Below are positions 33,104-41,116 of a stretch of DNA of 64,000 nucleotides, piece after piece. Each line of letters opens with the position of its first letter. Position 1 is the stretch's first letter. The translations under genes and the position numbers were made by a program. Under the pieces are notes generated by a model that did no database searches, was not told where the DNA came from, and saw nothing but the letters and a program-made list of their open reading frames with translations. The stretch spans positions 47,606 to 111,605 of the forward strand of contig CAKTZR010000008.1 of NCBI GenBank assembly GCA_934636105.1. Reading direction: 5' to 3'. This stretch comes from an uncultured Clostridia bacterium. GTDB taxonomy: Bacteria; Bacillota; Clostridia; Christensenellales; Aristaeellaceae.

Positions 33104-33451
33104 ATGAAACTGACCTATCATCGCTGCGGCGATTACCTGCTGCCCGACCTGACCGTCCCGGATAAGCCCGTGGCGCTGGGCAAATACGGCAGGATGCGCA
33201 AGACGTATCTGCAAGTGCATAAGCCCATCCTGTACAATACTCTGCTATTCTCCGGCAAGCTGACGAAGCATCTTGCCGAAGTAGATATCCAATGTCAAGA
33301 ACGCCTTGAAACCCTCGTTCCGCAGATGATGCAGCTGGAAGGCGTTGACGAAGCGCTCAAAGCCAGCAACCAGATGGAATGGGTTGCGCGTATGAACAAT
33401 ATTCACGCCCGCGCGGAAGAAATCCTGCTGAACGAGCTGGTTTATGCGTAA
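33104..33451 (+). CDS. tnpV: Transposon-encoded protein TnpV
   Basis: 115 residues. Similar to TnpV proteins of Tn4451-like and related clostridial elements (PF14198): starts MKLTYHRCGDYLLPDL and contains LGKYGRMRKTYLQVHKPILYNTLLFSGKL and the late VARMNNIHARAEEILLNELVYA. Function is not established; it marks mobilizable and integrative elements. It has an AAAGGAG ribosome site and follows the leader terminator. It is convergent with the sigma-factor gene, with only 24 bases between the two stop codons. Confidence 0.88.
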   Translation: MKLTYHRCGDYLLPDLTVPDKPVALGKYGRMRKTYLQVHKPILYNTLLFSGKLTKHLAEVDIQCQERLETLVPQMMQLEGVDEALKASNQMEWVARMNNIHARAEEILLNELVYA

Positions 33452-33475
33452 CTCACAACGCAGGAGAGAAAGCGG

Positions 33476-34072
33476 TCATGCCGCCGCTTTCTCCCTGCCG
33501 GGTCTGGTCAGGCGTTCGCGGATATGATTCAGCGCTTCCTTTTCGATGCGCCTTGCCCGGCTGATGCTCAAGCCGTAGTCCCTCGCCGCTGCCGCCAGCG
33601 CGCATGGCTCGCCATCGAAGCCAAACCGATGACGAACTCATGCGACATCTCGCAGCGACGAGCGATTCATCGCGTCGTAGAGCGCAAACAGCCTTTCCTT
33701 GTCCAGATAGAGCTGTTCGGGGCTTTTGTGATAGATATCCCGACTTGGAACAGGATTATCGGATTGCATGGCTTCAACTGCTGCCTGGTTTTCTTCCAGC
33801 GAAACCGTATTGATTTCGGGATGTGTTTGCCGAAGGGCGTCGAGCATTGCGGTACGAATTACGACGGCGGCATACGTCGGGAATTTGCCCTTTTCGGGCA
33901 TGTAGCGTTTTGCCGCATGGAGCAGCGCGATACGTCCTTCCTGTTCGTAGTCGTCGCAGCTCAAAATTGCGTTGCTGTACTGCTTTTCAAATTGAACGGC
34001 CATCGAGCGAATCCATGCGGTATTCTGCTCGACAAGTTGGGTACATGCCTCATGATTGCCATTCTGAATCAT
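33476..34072 (-). pseudogene. Sigma-70-like factor interrupted by an in-frame stop
   Basis: Read through, the frame gives 198 codons. The first part (144 residues to a TGA at 33638-33640) contains sigma region 2 (YEQEGRIALLHAAKRYMPEKGKFPTYAAVVIRTAMLDALRQ in pieces). Immediately after the TGA the same frame resumes with region 4: RFGFDGEPCALAAAARDYGL, then SISRARRIEKEALNHIRERL, ending at a TGA at 33476-33478. So one nonsense codon (or a sequencing error) separates region 2 from the DNA-binding region 4. Sigma-like proteins of this size accompany clostridial conjugative elements. It overlaps the Xre gene end by 23 bases. Confidence 0.8.
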
Positions 34073-34946
34073 CAGGCAAAGCGTTTCGTTCGGAATCGGC
34101 GTCCGCCTCCTTTTGAAGTCGATAAACGGTCATTAAGTAGTCGCCAATCGCTTGCATCAGCTTCCCCACAGCCTGATTAAACTCAGCCTGATATTTCGCC
34201 GGGATAGAAATCTGCTTCAAAGCGTTTGCAAGCACAGCCAATATCTGTTCGGGCGAAGGCGCTGCGAGAGCGTCGCCCTGCCGAATCGGAAGCTGTGAAG
34301 CAATTTCCTCCAATTTTATCCGATTCAGTGCGGCGGCCTGCTTTGCTTTCTCCGGCCCGTCCGCCTTCATCTCGCTGAGAATCTGCCGAAAGGAGCGGGT
34401 AAGGTTGTCCAACTCATTTGCATAGAGCGGCACTTTGAGCAGGCTCGCTTCCCGCACCGTGGCTTTGGCGGCAGGCAGATGTTCCGGGTCTGCGTTTTCC
34501 AGCAGCATACCGCCAAATACGTTGTAGATTTCGTTTTGCGTGGCGTTTTGGGTTGCCATAATTCCTTCCTGATACAGCGCAATCTGCTGCGTCAGAGCCG
34601 CGAATTTCGGGTTTTCCAAAAGCTGGCAGACCACCGAACGGTTCAATCTGCCGTGATAGAGATTGGCCGCCGCTTCCACCGTCAATCCGAGCTTTTCAAT
34701 GTCGTAGTTTTTTCTGGACGCGCTGTGCGTCAGTCCCAGCAGAAAGTCCGTCGAAACCTCGAAGTAATTCGCGATGGCGACGACGTATTCGCTGGACAGC
34801 TTATTCGTCTTTTCGGTCATAAAGCGGCTGAGCGTACTCTTGTCAATGCTCAAAGCCTGCGCCAGTTCAGTCTGCGTAATGGACTTGCTCCTGCACAAAT
34901 CGCAGATTCTGTCCCGCAGCGTTCCCAGAAGCCATTTTTCCTGCAT
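34050..34946 (-). CDS. Xre-type regulator of the mobile element
   Basis: 298 residues from ATG 34946 (GGAGG ribosome site 9 bases upstream). Residues about 10-65 are a helix-turn-helix (SITQTELAQALSIDKSTLSRFM, then YFEVSTDFLLGL). The rest is long, alpha-helical and without a recognised domain (YNVFGGMLLENADPEHLPAA; IPAKYQAEFNQAVGKLMQAI). It is divergent from the recombinase genes and upstream of the broken sigma gene, the place of an element regulator. The 220-base region between it and the recombinase gene should hold the divergent promoters. Confidence 0.85.
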   Translation of the reverse strand: MQEKWLLGTLRDRICDLCRSKSITQTELAQALSIDKSTLSRFMTEKTNKLSSEYVVAIANYFEVSTDFLLGLTHSASRKNYDIEKLGLTVEAAANLYHGRLNRSVVCQLLENPKFAALTQQIALYQEGIMATQNATQNEIYNVFGGMLLENADPEHLPAAKATVREASLLKVPLYANELDNLTRSFRQILSEMKADGPEKAKQAAALNRIKLEEIASQLPIRQGDALAAPSPEQILAVLANALKQISIPAKYQAEFNQAVGKLMQAIGDYLMTVYRLQKEADADSERNALPDDSEWQS

Positions 34947-35165
34947 CAATCCATCCTCCAAAGATACCTTGTTGACTGCATCATAACAGACGTGACCTGC
35001 AAAGTCAAACCTGTTGCATTTCTGCAACAAAAACCTGTTCCGACCCCGATGGGTTGAGAATCTGCCTATTTCAAGACGTTTTCTCCATTTCGCCCGTATA
35101 TTCAAACAGTGTGCGATGTTCCTTTGCACATTCCAACTCTGAATCATTTCATAAAGGGGGATTCA

Positions 35166-36842
35166 ATGACTAACCAAAACCTTTTGATTACGGCGCTGTA
35201 CGAGCGCCTGTCTCGCGACGACGACCTTGACGGGGAAAGCAACTCCATCGTAAACCAGAAATTTTTCCTGCAAAGCTATGCCGACGAGCACGGCTTCACC
35301 AACTGTAAGCACTACACGGACGACGGATGGAGCGGCGGCAATTTTGACCGCCCCGGCTGGAAAAGCCTGATTGCCGACGTGGAAGCCGGAAGAGTCGGCA
35401 TCGTGCTCGTCAAGGACATGAGCCGACTGGGGCGCAACTACCTTGAAACGGGCTTTTACACCGATGTGATGTTCGTCAAGCATGACGTGCGGTTTATCGC
35501 TATTGCCAACGGCGTGGACAACGAGCATCCCGAAACGGGCGAATTTGTGCCGTTTCTGAACATCATGAACGAATGGTATCTCAAAGACCAGTCCAAGAAG
35601 CTGACGGCGGCGTATCAGCTGCGCGGCAAATCCGGCCTGCCGACCAGCAACAACCGCATCTACGGCTATCGAAAAGACCCGGCATCCAAGCATCACTGGC
35701 TCATTGACGAGGACGCGGCGGTTGTCGTTCGGCGGATTTATCAGATGGCCTGCGAAGGGCACGGGCCGTATGAAATCGCGCGGATTCTGAGCCGGGAACA
35801 GATCGAAAGCCCCGGCACATACGCCGCGAAGCACGGCGGCGCTGGCAGAGCGGCGGACAACCCATACGACTGGAACGGCGCGACAGTCACACAGATTCTC
35901 ACCCGTCCCGAATATCTGGGGCATACGGTGAATTTTCGCTCCGGCAAGAAGTTCTATCGGGATAAGCGGCGCAACAATCCGCCGGAGGAATGGCTGGTTT
36001 TTGAGAACACGCACGAAGCGATTGTCAGCAAGGAAACGTGGGAGCTGGCGCAATGTGCGCTGAAAAGCCGAAAGCGCACGGACACGCTGGGTGTGGCAAA
36101 TCCCCTGACAGGCCTGCTCTACTGTGCGGACTGCGGCAGGCGGATGTACAACCATCGCGGCGGCACCAAGAATGAGAATGGGCAATACTCGAAAGATACC
36201 TACAACTGCTCGTCATATACGCTTTCCAGCACGAGAGAAACCGTCCAATGCGTGTCGCACAGCGTTTCCACCCAACATCTCCGTGCGCTGATTCTGGAAA
36301 CCATTCAGATAGTCAGCCGCTATGCGATTTCTAACGAGGTCGAGTTTGCGCGCAAAGTGCGGGAAGCCTCCGAATTGCAGCACGCGGAAGCGGCAAAAGC
36401 GATGAAAACCAAAATCCGAAAGGCGAAAAAACGCTGCGACGAACTCGACGTGCTGATTCAAAAGCTGTACGAATCGTATGCGCTGGAAAAGATTTCGGAA
36501 AAGCGGTTTGACGATTTCCTTGCAGGCTATGAAAAGGAGCAGGCGGAGCTGAAAGCCGTTCTGGAAACGGACACGGAAGAACTCAAGGCTTATGAGATGG
36601 ATTCCACGAAGATTTCCTCTTTTCTGGCGATTGCGAAAAAGTACAGGAACGCAGACGCGCTGACCACGCCCATGATTTATGCGTTCATTGAAAAGATTCT
36701 CGTTCATGCGCCGGAAAAACTCGAGGGCAAGCGTCATGTTCAAATCGACATCTACCTCAACTTTATCGGCAATTTCCATGTGCCCGCGCCAGAAGAAAGG
36801 AATAACGAAAATGAAAAACGGAAAATGGACGGCGCTGTATGA
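35166..36842 (+). CDS. Large serine recombinase, first of two
   Basis: 558 residues from ATG 35166 (GGGGG ribosome site). The resolvase domain has the catalytic serine in YERLSRDDD (Ser16) and the conserved DDGWSGGNFDRPGW and VKDMSRLGRNY segments. It continues with a recombinase domain (YGYRKDPASKHHWLIDEDAA), a zinc ribbon (YCADCGRRMYNHRGG) and a C-terminal coiled coil rich in Lys and Glu. It is TnpX-like and would excise and insert the element. It overlaps the second recombinase gene by 32 bases. Confidence 0.93.
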   Translation: MTNQNLLITALYERLSRDDDLDGESNSIVNQKFFLQSYADEHGFTNCKHYTDDGWSGGNFDRPGWKSLIADVEAGRVGIVLVKDMSRLGRNYLETGFYTDVMFVKHDVRFIAIANGVDNEHPETGEFVPFLNIMNEWYLKDQSKKLTAAYQLRGKSGLPTSNNRIYGYRKDPASKHHWLIDEDAAVVVRRIYQMACEGHGPYEIARILSREQIESPGTYAAKHGGAGRAADNPYDWNGATVTQILTRPEYLGHTVNFRSGKKFYRDKRRNNPPEEWLVFENTHEAIVSKETWELAQCALKSRKRTDTLGVANPLTGLLYCADCGRRMYNHRGGTKNENGQYSKDTYNCSSYTLSSTRETVQCVSHSVSTQHLRALILETIQIVSRYAISNEVEFARKVREASELQHAEAAKAMKTKIRKAKKRCDELDVLIQKLYESYALEKISEKRFDDFLAGYEKEQAELKAVLETDTEELKAYEMDSTKISSFLAIAKKYRNADALTTPMIYAFIEKILVHAPEKLEGKRHVQIDIYLNFIGNFHVPAPEERNNENEKRKMDGAV

Positions 36843-38451
36843 GCGCATCTCCCGCGAGGAAAACGGAAACGGCGAATCCTGCTCCATCGTCTATCAGAAG
36901 GAATATCTGGAGCGGTATGCGGCGGCAAACGGCTTTGAGAACTGCCGACATTACACGGACGACGGATGGAGCGGCGGCAACTTCGAGCGCCCCGGCTGGA
37001 AGCGGATGCTTGCCGATATTGAAGCTGATAAAATCGACACGGTGCTGGTCAAGGACATGAGCCGCGTCGGACGCAACTACCTGCAAACGGGCTTCTACAC
37101 GGAGGTTTACTTCAAGAAGAAAGCCATTCACTTTATCGCCATCGACAGCCATGTGGACAGCGCCCGCAGCGACAACATCGAGTTTGTGCCGATGCTCAAC
37201 GTGCTGAACGAAATGTATCTGCGCGATCAATCCCGAAAAGTCGTCATCGGCTATCATGCCAAGGGCATGACGGGCGCGCCGATTATGTCCACGCCCTGTT
37301 TTGGCTATGTCAAAGACCCGGAAGATCGAAACCGCTGGCTCGTCGAGCCGCAGGCGGCGGAAACCGTCCAGCGCATCTTTGAACTGGCCGCCGAAGAAAC
37401 AAACCCGTATCGAATCACAAGGATTCTGCAAAGCGAAAAACGGATGACCCCTTCGGCCTATTTTGAAAATCAGGGCTTGCACACACGCACGGGGAAAAAG
37501 GGCGGTATCACCGGGCCGTATGACTGGAACCGCGCAACGATTCTCAACATCCTGAACGCGCAGGAATACCTCGGCAGAACCGTCAATTTCAAATCGGGCA
37601 AAGCGTCCTATCAGGCAAAACGGAAGGCGAATCCGGCGAAGAAGCAGGCGGTCTTTGAGCACACGCACGAAGCCATTGTTGACCTTGACACATGGAACAA
37701 AGCCCATTCGTTTCTCTCCTCGCGTCGGCAGACGCAGCCGTTCACGCAATGGCCGACCAGCCCGTTTAAGGGCAAGGTCGTCTGCGCAAAGTGCGGTGCG
37801 ATCATGTACAATGTCCGCTGCAACGAAACGAAGAAAGACGGTTCCATCAGAAAGCGCGATTATTTTATCTGCTCGACGTTCAACAACACCAGCCGTCAGG
37901 AAAAGCGCGGCTGCATCCAGAACAAGCTGAACGCCGACGACCTCCGCGAGCTGCTGAAAGCTATTCTTCAGGCCGTCTGTCAGGAAGCGGCGATTGATCG
38001 CAAGGCTTTTGCGCAGAAGTTACGGCTGGCGCTTTCCCATCAGCCCAATCAGGCGGCTGTCATTCAGAAGGACGCGGCCACAAAAAGGAAGCGGATGAAC
38101 GAGCTGGATCGGCTGCTGAAAAAGCTCTATGAGGATTATGCGCTTGATAAGATTTCGGAAGCGCAGTTTGACGCGCTTTCGGCGCAGTATGAAGCCGAGC
38201 TTGATACGCTGGAAAAAGCCGTGTTTGCCCAGCAGGAACGGTTAAAGGTTTTTCGAACGGACGAAGAAAACATCGACCGCTTTCTGAAACTTGTGGACGA
38301 GTACCAGCATTGCGAAAACTACTCCGATGAAATGCTGGCGAAGATGATTGAAAAGGTGGTCGTTCACGAGCGCACAAAAAGCGAAAGCGGCGAACCGATT
38401 CGCGCAATGGAGGTGTATCTGAGCTTTATCGGGCGGCTGCCCATGCAGTAA
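36811..38451 (+). CDS. Large serine recombinase, second of two
   Basis: 546 residues from ATG 36811. Same architecture as the first: catalytic Ser14 in YERISREENG, DDGWSGGNFERPGW, VKDMSRVGRNY, zinc ribbon (VCAKCGAIMYNVRC, then FICSTFNN) and a coiled-coil tail. The two are related but clearly diverged throughout. Adjacent paralogous large serine recombinases occur in several clostridial and staphylococcal elements (for example ccrAB), where both are needed. The start lies inside the first gene, suggesting translational coupling. Confidence 0.93.
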   Translation: MKNGKWTALYERISREENGNGESCSIVYQKEYLERYAAANGFENCRHYTDDGWSGGNFERPGWKRMLADIEADKIDTVLVKDMSRVGRNYLQTGFYTEVYFKKKAIHFIAIDSHVDSARSDNIEFVPMLNVLNEMYLRDQSRKVVIGYHAKGMTGAPIMSTPCFGYVKDPEDRNRWLVEPQAAETVQRIFELAAEETNPYRITRILQSEKRMTPSAYFENQGLHTRTGKKGGITGPYDWNRATILNILNAQEYLGRTVNFKSGKASYQAKRKANPAKKQAVFEHTHEAIVDLDTWNKAHSFLSSRRQTQPFTQWPTSPFKGKVVCAKCGAIMYNVRCNETKKDGSIRKRDYFICSTFNNTSRQEKRGCIQNKLNADDLRELLKAILQAVCQEAAIDRKAFAQKLRLALSHQPNQAAVIQKDAATKRKRMNELDRLLKKLYEDYALDKISEAQFDALSAQYEAELDTLEKAVFAQQERLKVFRTDEENIDRFLKLVDEYQHCENYSDEMLAKMIEKVVVHERTKSESGEPIRAMEVYLSFIGRLPMQ

Positions 38452-38467
38452 CAAGTAAACAGACAGG

Positions 38468-38495
38468 CGGCGGTGCGAAAAGGCACCGCCTTTTT
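38468..38495 (+). terminator. Terminator after the recombinase genes
   Basis: GGCGGTGC and GCACCGCC arms around a 6-base loop, then TTTTT. Confidence 0.85.
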
Positions 38496-38515
38496 ATGTA
38501 AACGGAGGTGCAGCT

Positions 38516-38710
38516 ATGAGTGAAAAACGAATCCCGACCTTTGCCTTTTCCCGCAGGCTGGGACACACGACGTACAGCGTCAACGTGTTTGGCAAAGACG
38601 ACGAGGCCGTGACCTATGAGGACAAGCTGCTGGAGCTGATCCGCAGCGGCGCATTGCAGGCGGATGCTTCCGAAAAGCCGGAAGAACCGCCTGCCGAACA
38701 CGCGGCATAA
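38516..38710 (+). CDS. TnpW-family transposon protein
   Basis: 64 residues with a strong GGAGGTG ribosome site. The FSRRLGHTTYSVNVFGKDDEA core followed by TYEDKLLELIRSGAL fits the small TnpW-type proteins (PF14202) of Tn4451-like and Tn1549-like elements. Function unknown. The acidic C-terminal tail (EKPEEPPAEHAA) is not part of the conserved core. Confidence 0.75.
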   Translation: MSEKRIPTFAFSRRLGHTTYSVNVFGKDDEAVTYEDKLLELIRSGALQADASEKPEEPPAEHAA

Positions 38711-38753
38711 CGCTTAAAACGCGAACTGATTTTTGACCGAAGAGGAATGTTCA

Positions 38754-39014
38754 ATGGCGTCTGAACGAATCGAAAAACTGCTTGCGATGCAGCAGAAAGC
38801 CGAAGCGCAGAAACGGAAAGCCGAGCAGCAGCTCAAGGCAGCGAAGCAGCCCCTCCCCGTGAGTGGGCGCACTTATACGCATCTTCGATGCGCCGTGCGT
38901 TCTCCGAAGGCCCCTGCGGGGTGCTCAATGCCTTCGGCATCAACAGGGGCAAGCCCCTGCGCCGATTGCATCGGCTACCCCATGACGGCGCTTCGCGCTA
39001 AGAAATGGAGGTGA
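38754..39014 (+). pseudogene. DUF3847-like gene remnant running into a hairpin cluster
   Basis: From ATG 38754 the first 32 residues (MASERIEKLLAMQQKAEAQK, then RKAEQQLKAAKQ) look like the charged coiled-coil start of DUF3847 proteins found just upstream of relaxase genes. The normal continuation is missing, and the frame runs into low-complexity, hairpin-rich DNA (38860-39000), giving an unnatural Cys/Pro-rich tail to the stop at 39014. I read this as a truncated gene. Confidence 0.55.
38878..38975. repeat. Cluster of short inverted repeats upstream of the relaxase remnant (possible oriT)
   Basis: Five hairpins with 2-3-base loops: CGCATC/GATGCG at 38878-38892, CCCC/GGGG at 38911-38921, ATGCC/GGCAT at 38928-38940, CAGGGGC/GCCCCTG at 38944-38959, GCCGAT/ATCGGC at 38961-38975. 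Directly upstream of a relaxase start, the usual site of a transfer origin, but no nick sequence is recognised. Confidence 0.4.
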
Positions 39015-39018
39015 ACCC

Positions 39019-39195
39019 ATGCCCTGCCCGACGGGGAGCTTTAAGATCATCAGCCGCGGGAAAGGTCAATCCTGCATGGCTTCCTGCGCGTATTACGCCG
39101 GAGAAAAGAAATACTCCGAATACGAATGCTGCTGGAAATACCCGCACAGCAGCCCGGCGCGCTATTTAACGCGATTCAAACCGTCAAGAAATTGA
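39019..39195 (+). pseudogene. MobA/MobL-type relaxase, N-terminal fragment
   Basis: 58 residues starting MPCPTGSFKIISRGKGQSCM, with ASCAYYAGEKKYSEYE next. This is the start of MobA/MobL-family relaxases (family pattern KIISRGKG...AAAYRAGE). The frame then breaks (YPHSSPARYLTRF and stop), so the catalytic domain, including the metal-binding histidines, is missing. A GGAGGTGA ribosome site precedes it. The C-terminal part of the same gene appears in another frame at 39126-39665. Confidence 0.7.
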
Positions 39196-39665
39196 AACCG
39201 ATTCAGCAGAAATACGAAAGCATCCACTGGAACGGCAAACGCGAAAAGTTCAAAGCCGAACACGGCGACGAATTGAGCCGTCTGCAAAAAGCAGTCTGGC
39301 TGCGCGAAAAGCTCATGAAGTCGCTGGGGCTTGCGTCCATTCTTGACAAGGAGCAGCGCGCGGCATTAAAGGCAGAACGCGCGCAGCTTGAAGCGGAGCG
39401 CGAAGCCCTTCTTCCCAAACTAGAAGAAATCAAAAGTGAATTGGCGGAGCTGAACCGCATCCGATACTGGACGCGCAAGGTCATTCCCGATGCGCTGCCG
39501 CGCGTGTCGAATGGGCGGGTTTCGGTTGAGGATGCGATGGAAACGGTGAGCAATCGGAAGGAGCTGGAGCAGGTCGCAAATGATGCCGTAAAGAATGCCC
39601 TCCGACAATCGAATGACGCCCATCAAACGAATAAATCTGTTCCGATTCATCTGTCAGCAATTTAA
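39126..39665 (+). pseudogene. Relaxase/mobilization protein, C-terminal fragment
   Basis: 179 residues, highly charged and helical (KKLKPIQQKYESIHWNGKRE, then KFKAEHGDELSRLQKAV), like the C-terminal tail of MobA/MobL relaxases. There is no ribosome site at its first ATG, and it overlaps the N-terminal fragment in a different frame. This indicates a large internal deletion with frameshift, so the element has probably lost self-mobilization. Its end (about 39665) is close to the right boundary of the element. Confidence 0.6.
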
Positions 39666-39688
39666 GCAAAATCCATTTCCCCCTCATC

Positions 39689-39717
39689 TTGACTCTCCTC
39701 CTCAAACCCCGTATAAT
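39689..39717 (+). promoter_or_regulatory. Promoter of the cobalamin transport/biosynthesis operon
   Basis: TTGACT (39689-39694), 17-base spacer, TATAAT (39712-39717), about 20 bases before the riboswitch aptamer. Confidence 0.8.
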
Positions 39718-39737
39718 AAACGAGAAAAAATCCATAC

Positions 39738-39898
39738 TGCGCAGGGTGTTTGAAGCCATTCAAATGAAAAGGGAAGCCGGTCAAAATCCGGCGCAACAGC
39801 CATTACTGTGTTCGGTATGCGCGCGCCATGGGCCATTGAAAGCGATTTCGAGAAGGCGGCGCGCGCGAAGCCGTCAGCCAGGAGACCTGCCCTGCGGA
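39738..39898 (+). promoter_or_regulatory. Cobalamin riboswitch 1 (transport/cbi operon)
   Basis: Closing stem CGCAGGG (39740-39746) with CCCTGCG (39890-39896), the core AAAAGGGAAGCCGGTCAAA and the B12-box-like CAGCCAGGAGACCTGCC at the 3' end. Known aptamers of this class bind coenzyme B12 and repress expression. A terminator lies downstream. Confidence 0.93.
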
Positions 39899-39953
39899 GA
39901 TGAAACCGATTCTCGGGCAGTTGGAGAAGGTAGGTCAAGCGTTTGTTTGCTAT

Positions 39954-39985
39954 GCGTCCATCTTTGTCCGAGATGGGCGCTTTTC
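39954..39985 (+). terminator. Expression-platform terminator of riboswitch 1
   Basis: GCGTCCATCT and AGATGGGCGC pair around a 7-base loop, followed by TTTTC, 33 bases before the btuF-like start. Confidence 0.8.
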
Positions 39986-40017
39986 ATTGTGTTTTGGGAA
40001 AAACTGCGAGGAAGTTT

Positions 40018-41109
40018 ATGAAAAAGATGATCGCGCTGATTGCGCTGCTTTGGGGCGTTTTCGCCGTTCAAATTGCATTGGCGGAGTTGCCCGCCGTCAC
40101 GGAAAATCTCACGCCGGAAGCGGCGAAAAATTTTGCCGTGGACAGGCTGGAAGGCGGCTATTCGCTGATTACCGTGCAGAACGGCAGGCGTTTTCTGCTG
40201 ATTCCGGAGGGCATGGATGCGCCGGATGATCTGGATGCGGACATTGCGCCGCTGTATATGCCGCTTGACAACCTGCTCGTGGCTTCCACCTCAACGGTGG
40301 CGCTGATGGATGAAATCGGCGCGCTGTCCGCCGTGGCGCAGACGACCTACGATGCGGAAGACTGGTATCTGCCGGATGTAAAGCAGGCCGTGCAGGACGG
40401 TCGAATCGCCTATGTCGGCTCTTACAAGCAGCCGGACTTTGAGCGCATCGCCTTGAATCCGCCGAAGCTGGCCGTGTTTTCCACAATGATTGAGGGCACG
40501 CCGGATGTGCGGGAAAAGCTGGACGAGCTGGGCATTCCTTTGTTGGTGGACAGCTCTGCATTGGAGGAAACTCCGCTGGGGCGCATGGAGTGGATGAAAC
40601 TCTACGGCGTGCTGCTGGGGCGTGAGAACGAGGCGAGCACCGCGTTTGACGCGCAGAAGCAGAAAATCGAATCGCTTGAGCCGATGCAGGAGAATGTGAC
40701 CGTCGCCATGTTCTACATCACCTCAAAGGGCGCGTTGCATGTGCGTAACAATGGGGATTACATGGTCAAAATGCTTGAGCTGGCGGGCGGGCAGTATGTG
40801 CCGGAAGGACTGGGCGGCGATGAATCCGGCACGCGGCAGATGGAGATGGAAGCCTTTTATCTCGCGGCAGGCCACGCGGACTGTATCCTCTATATCGGCC
40901 AGCTCGGCGGCAGACCGGAGACGCTGGCGCAGCTGCTTGAGCGGAACGCGCTGCTGGCCGATTTCAAGGCGGTGCAAAACAGGCGCGTCTACTGCACCGG
41001 CGCGGATTACTTTCAGCAGGCCGGGCGGCTGGGCGATCTGATTGAGGACATGAATCGAATGCTTTCGGGCGACGACGCGGCGCTGACCCATATCATGAAG
41101 CTGGAGTGA
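40018..41109 (+). CDS. btuF: Cobalamin/iron-complex ABC importer, binding protein (BtuF-like)
   Basis: 363 residues from ATG 40018 (GAGGAAG ribosome site). Signal peptide MKKMIALIALLWGVFAVQIA cut at ALAE; no lipobox cysteine. The mature part has the two-lobed helical-backbone fold of cluster-A metal-chelate binding proteins (NLLVASTSTVALMDEIGAL; IAYVGSYKQPDFERIALNPPKL; RVYCTGADYFQQAGRLGDL). Because it lies behind a cobalamin riboswitch and before cbi genes, cobalamin or a corrinoid is the likely ligand rather than a siderophore. First gene of a long operon. Confidence 0.87.
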   Translation: MKKMIALIALLWGVFAVQIALAELPAVTENLTPEAAKNFAVDRLEGGYSLITVQNGRRFLLIPEGMDAPDDLDADIAPLYMPLDNLLVASTSTVALMDEIGALSAVAQTTYDAEDWYLPDVKQAVQDGRIAYVGSYKQPDFERIALNPPKLAVFSTMIEGTPDVREKLDELGIPLLVDSSALEETPLGRMEWMKLYGVLLGRENEASTAFDAQKQKIESLEPMQENVTVAMFYITSKGALHVRNNGDYMVKMLELAGGQYVPEGLGGDESGTRQMEMEAFYLAAGHADCILYIGQLGGRPETLAQLLERNALLADFKAVQNRRVYCTGADYFQQAGRLGDLIEDMNRMLSGDDAALTHIMKLE

Positions 41110-41116
41110 GGAACGG

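Noticed and set aside
33638..33640. TGA in the sigma gene as a selenocysteine or tryptophan codon
   Set aside because: No SECIS-like hairpin identified, TGA ends many other genes normally in this window, and the SelA-like protein here is not a true selenocysteine synthase.
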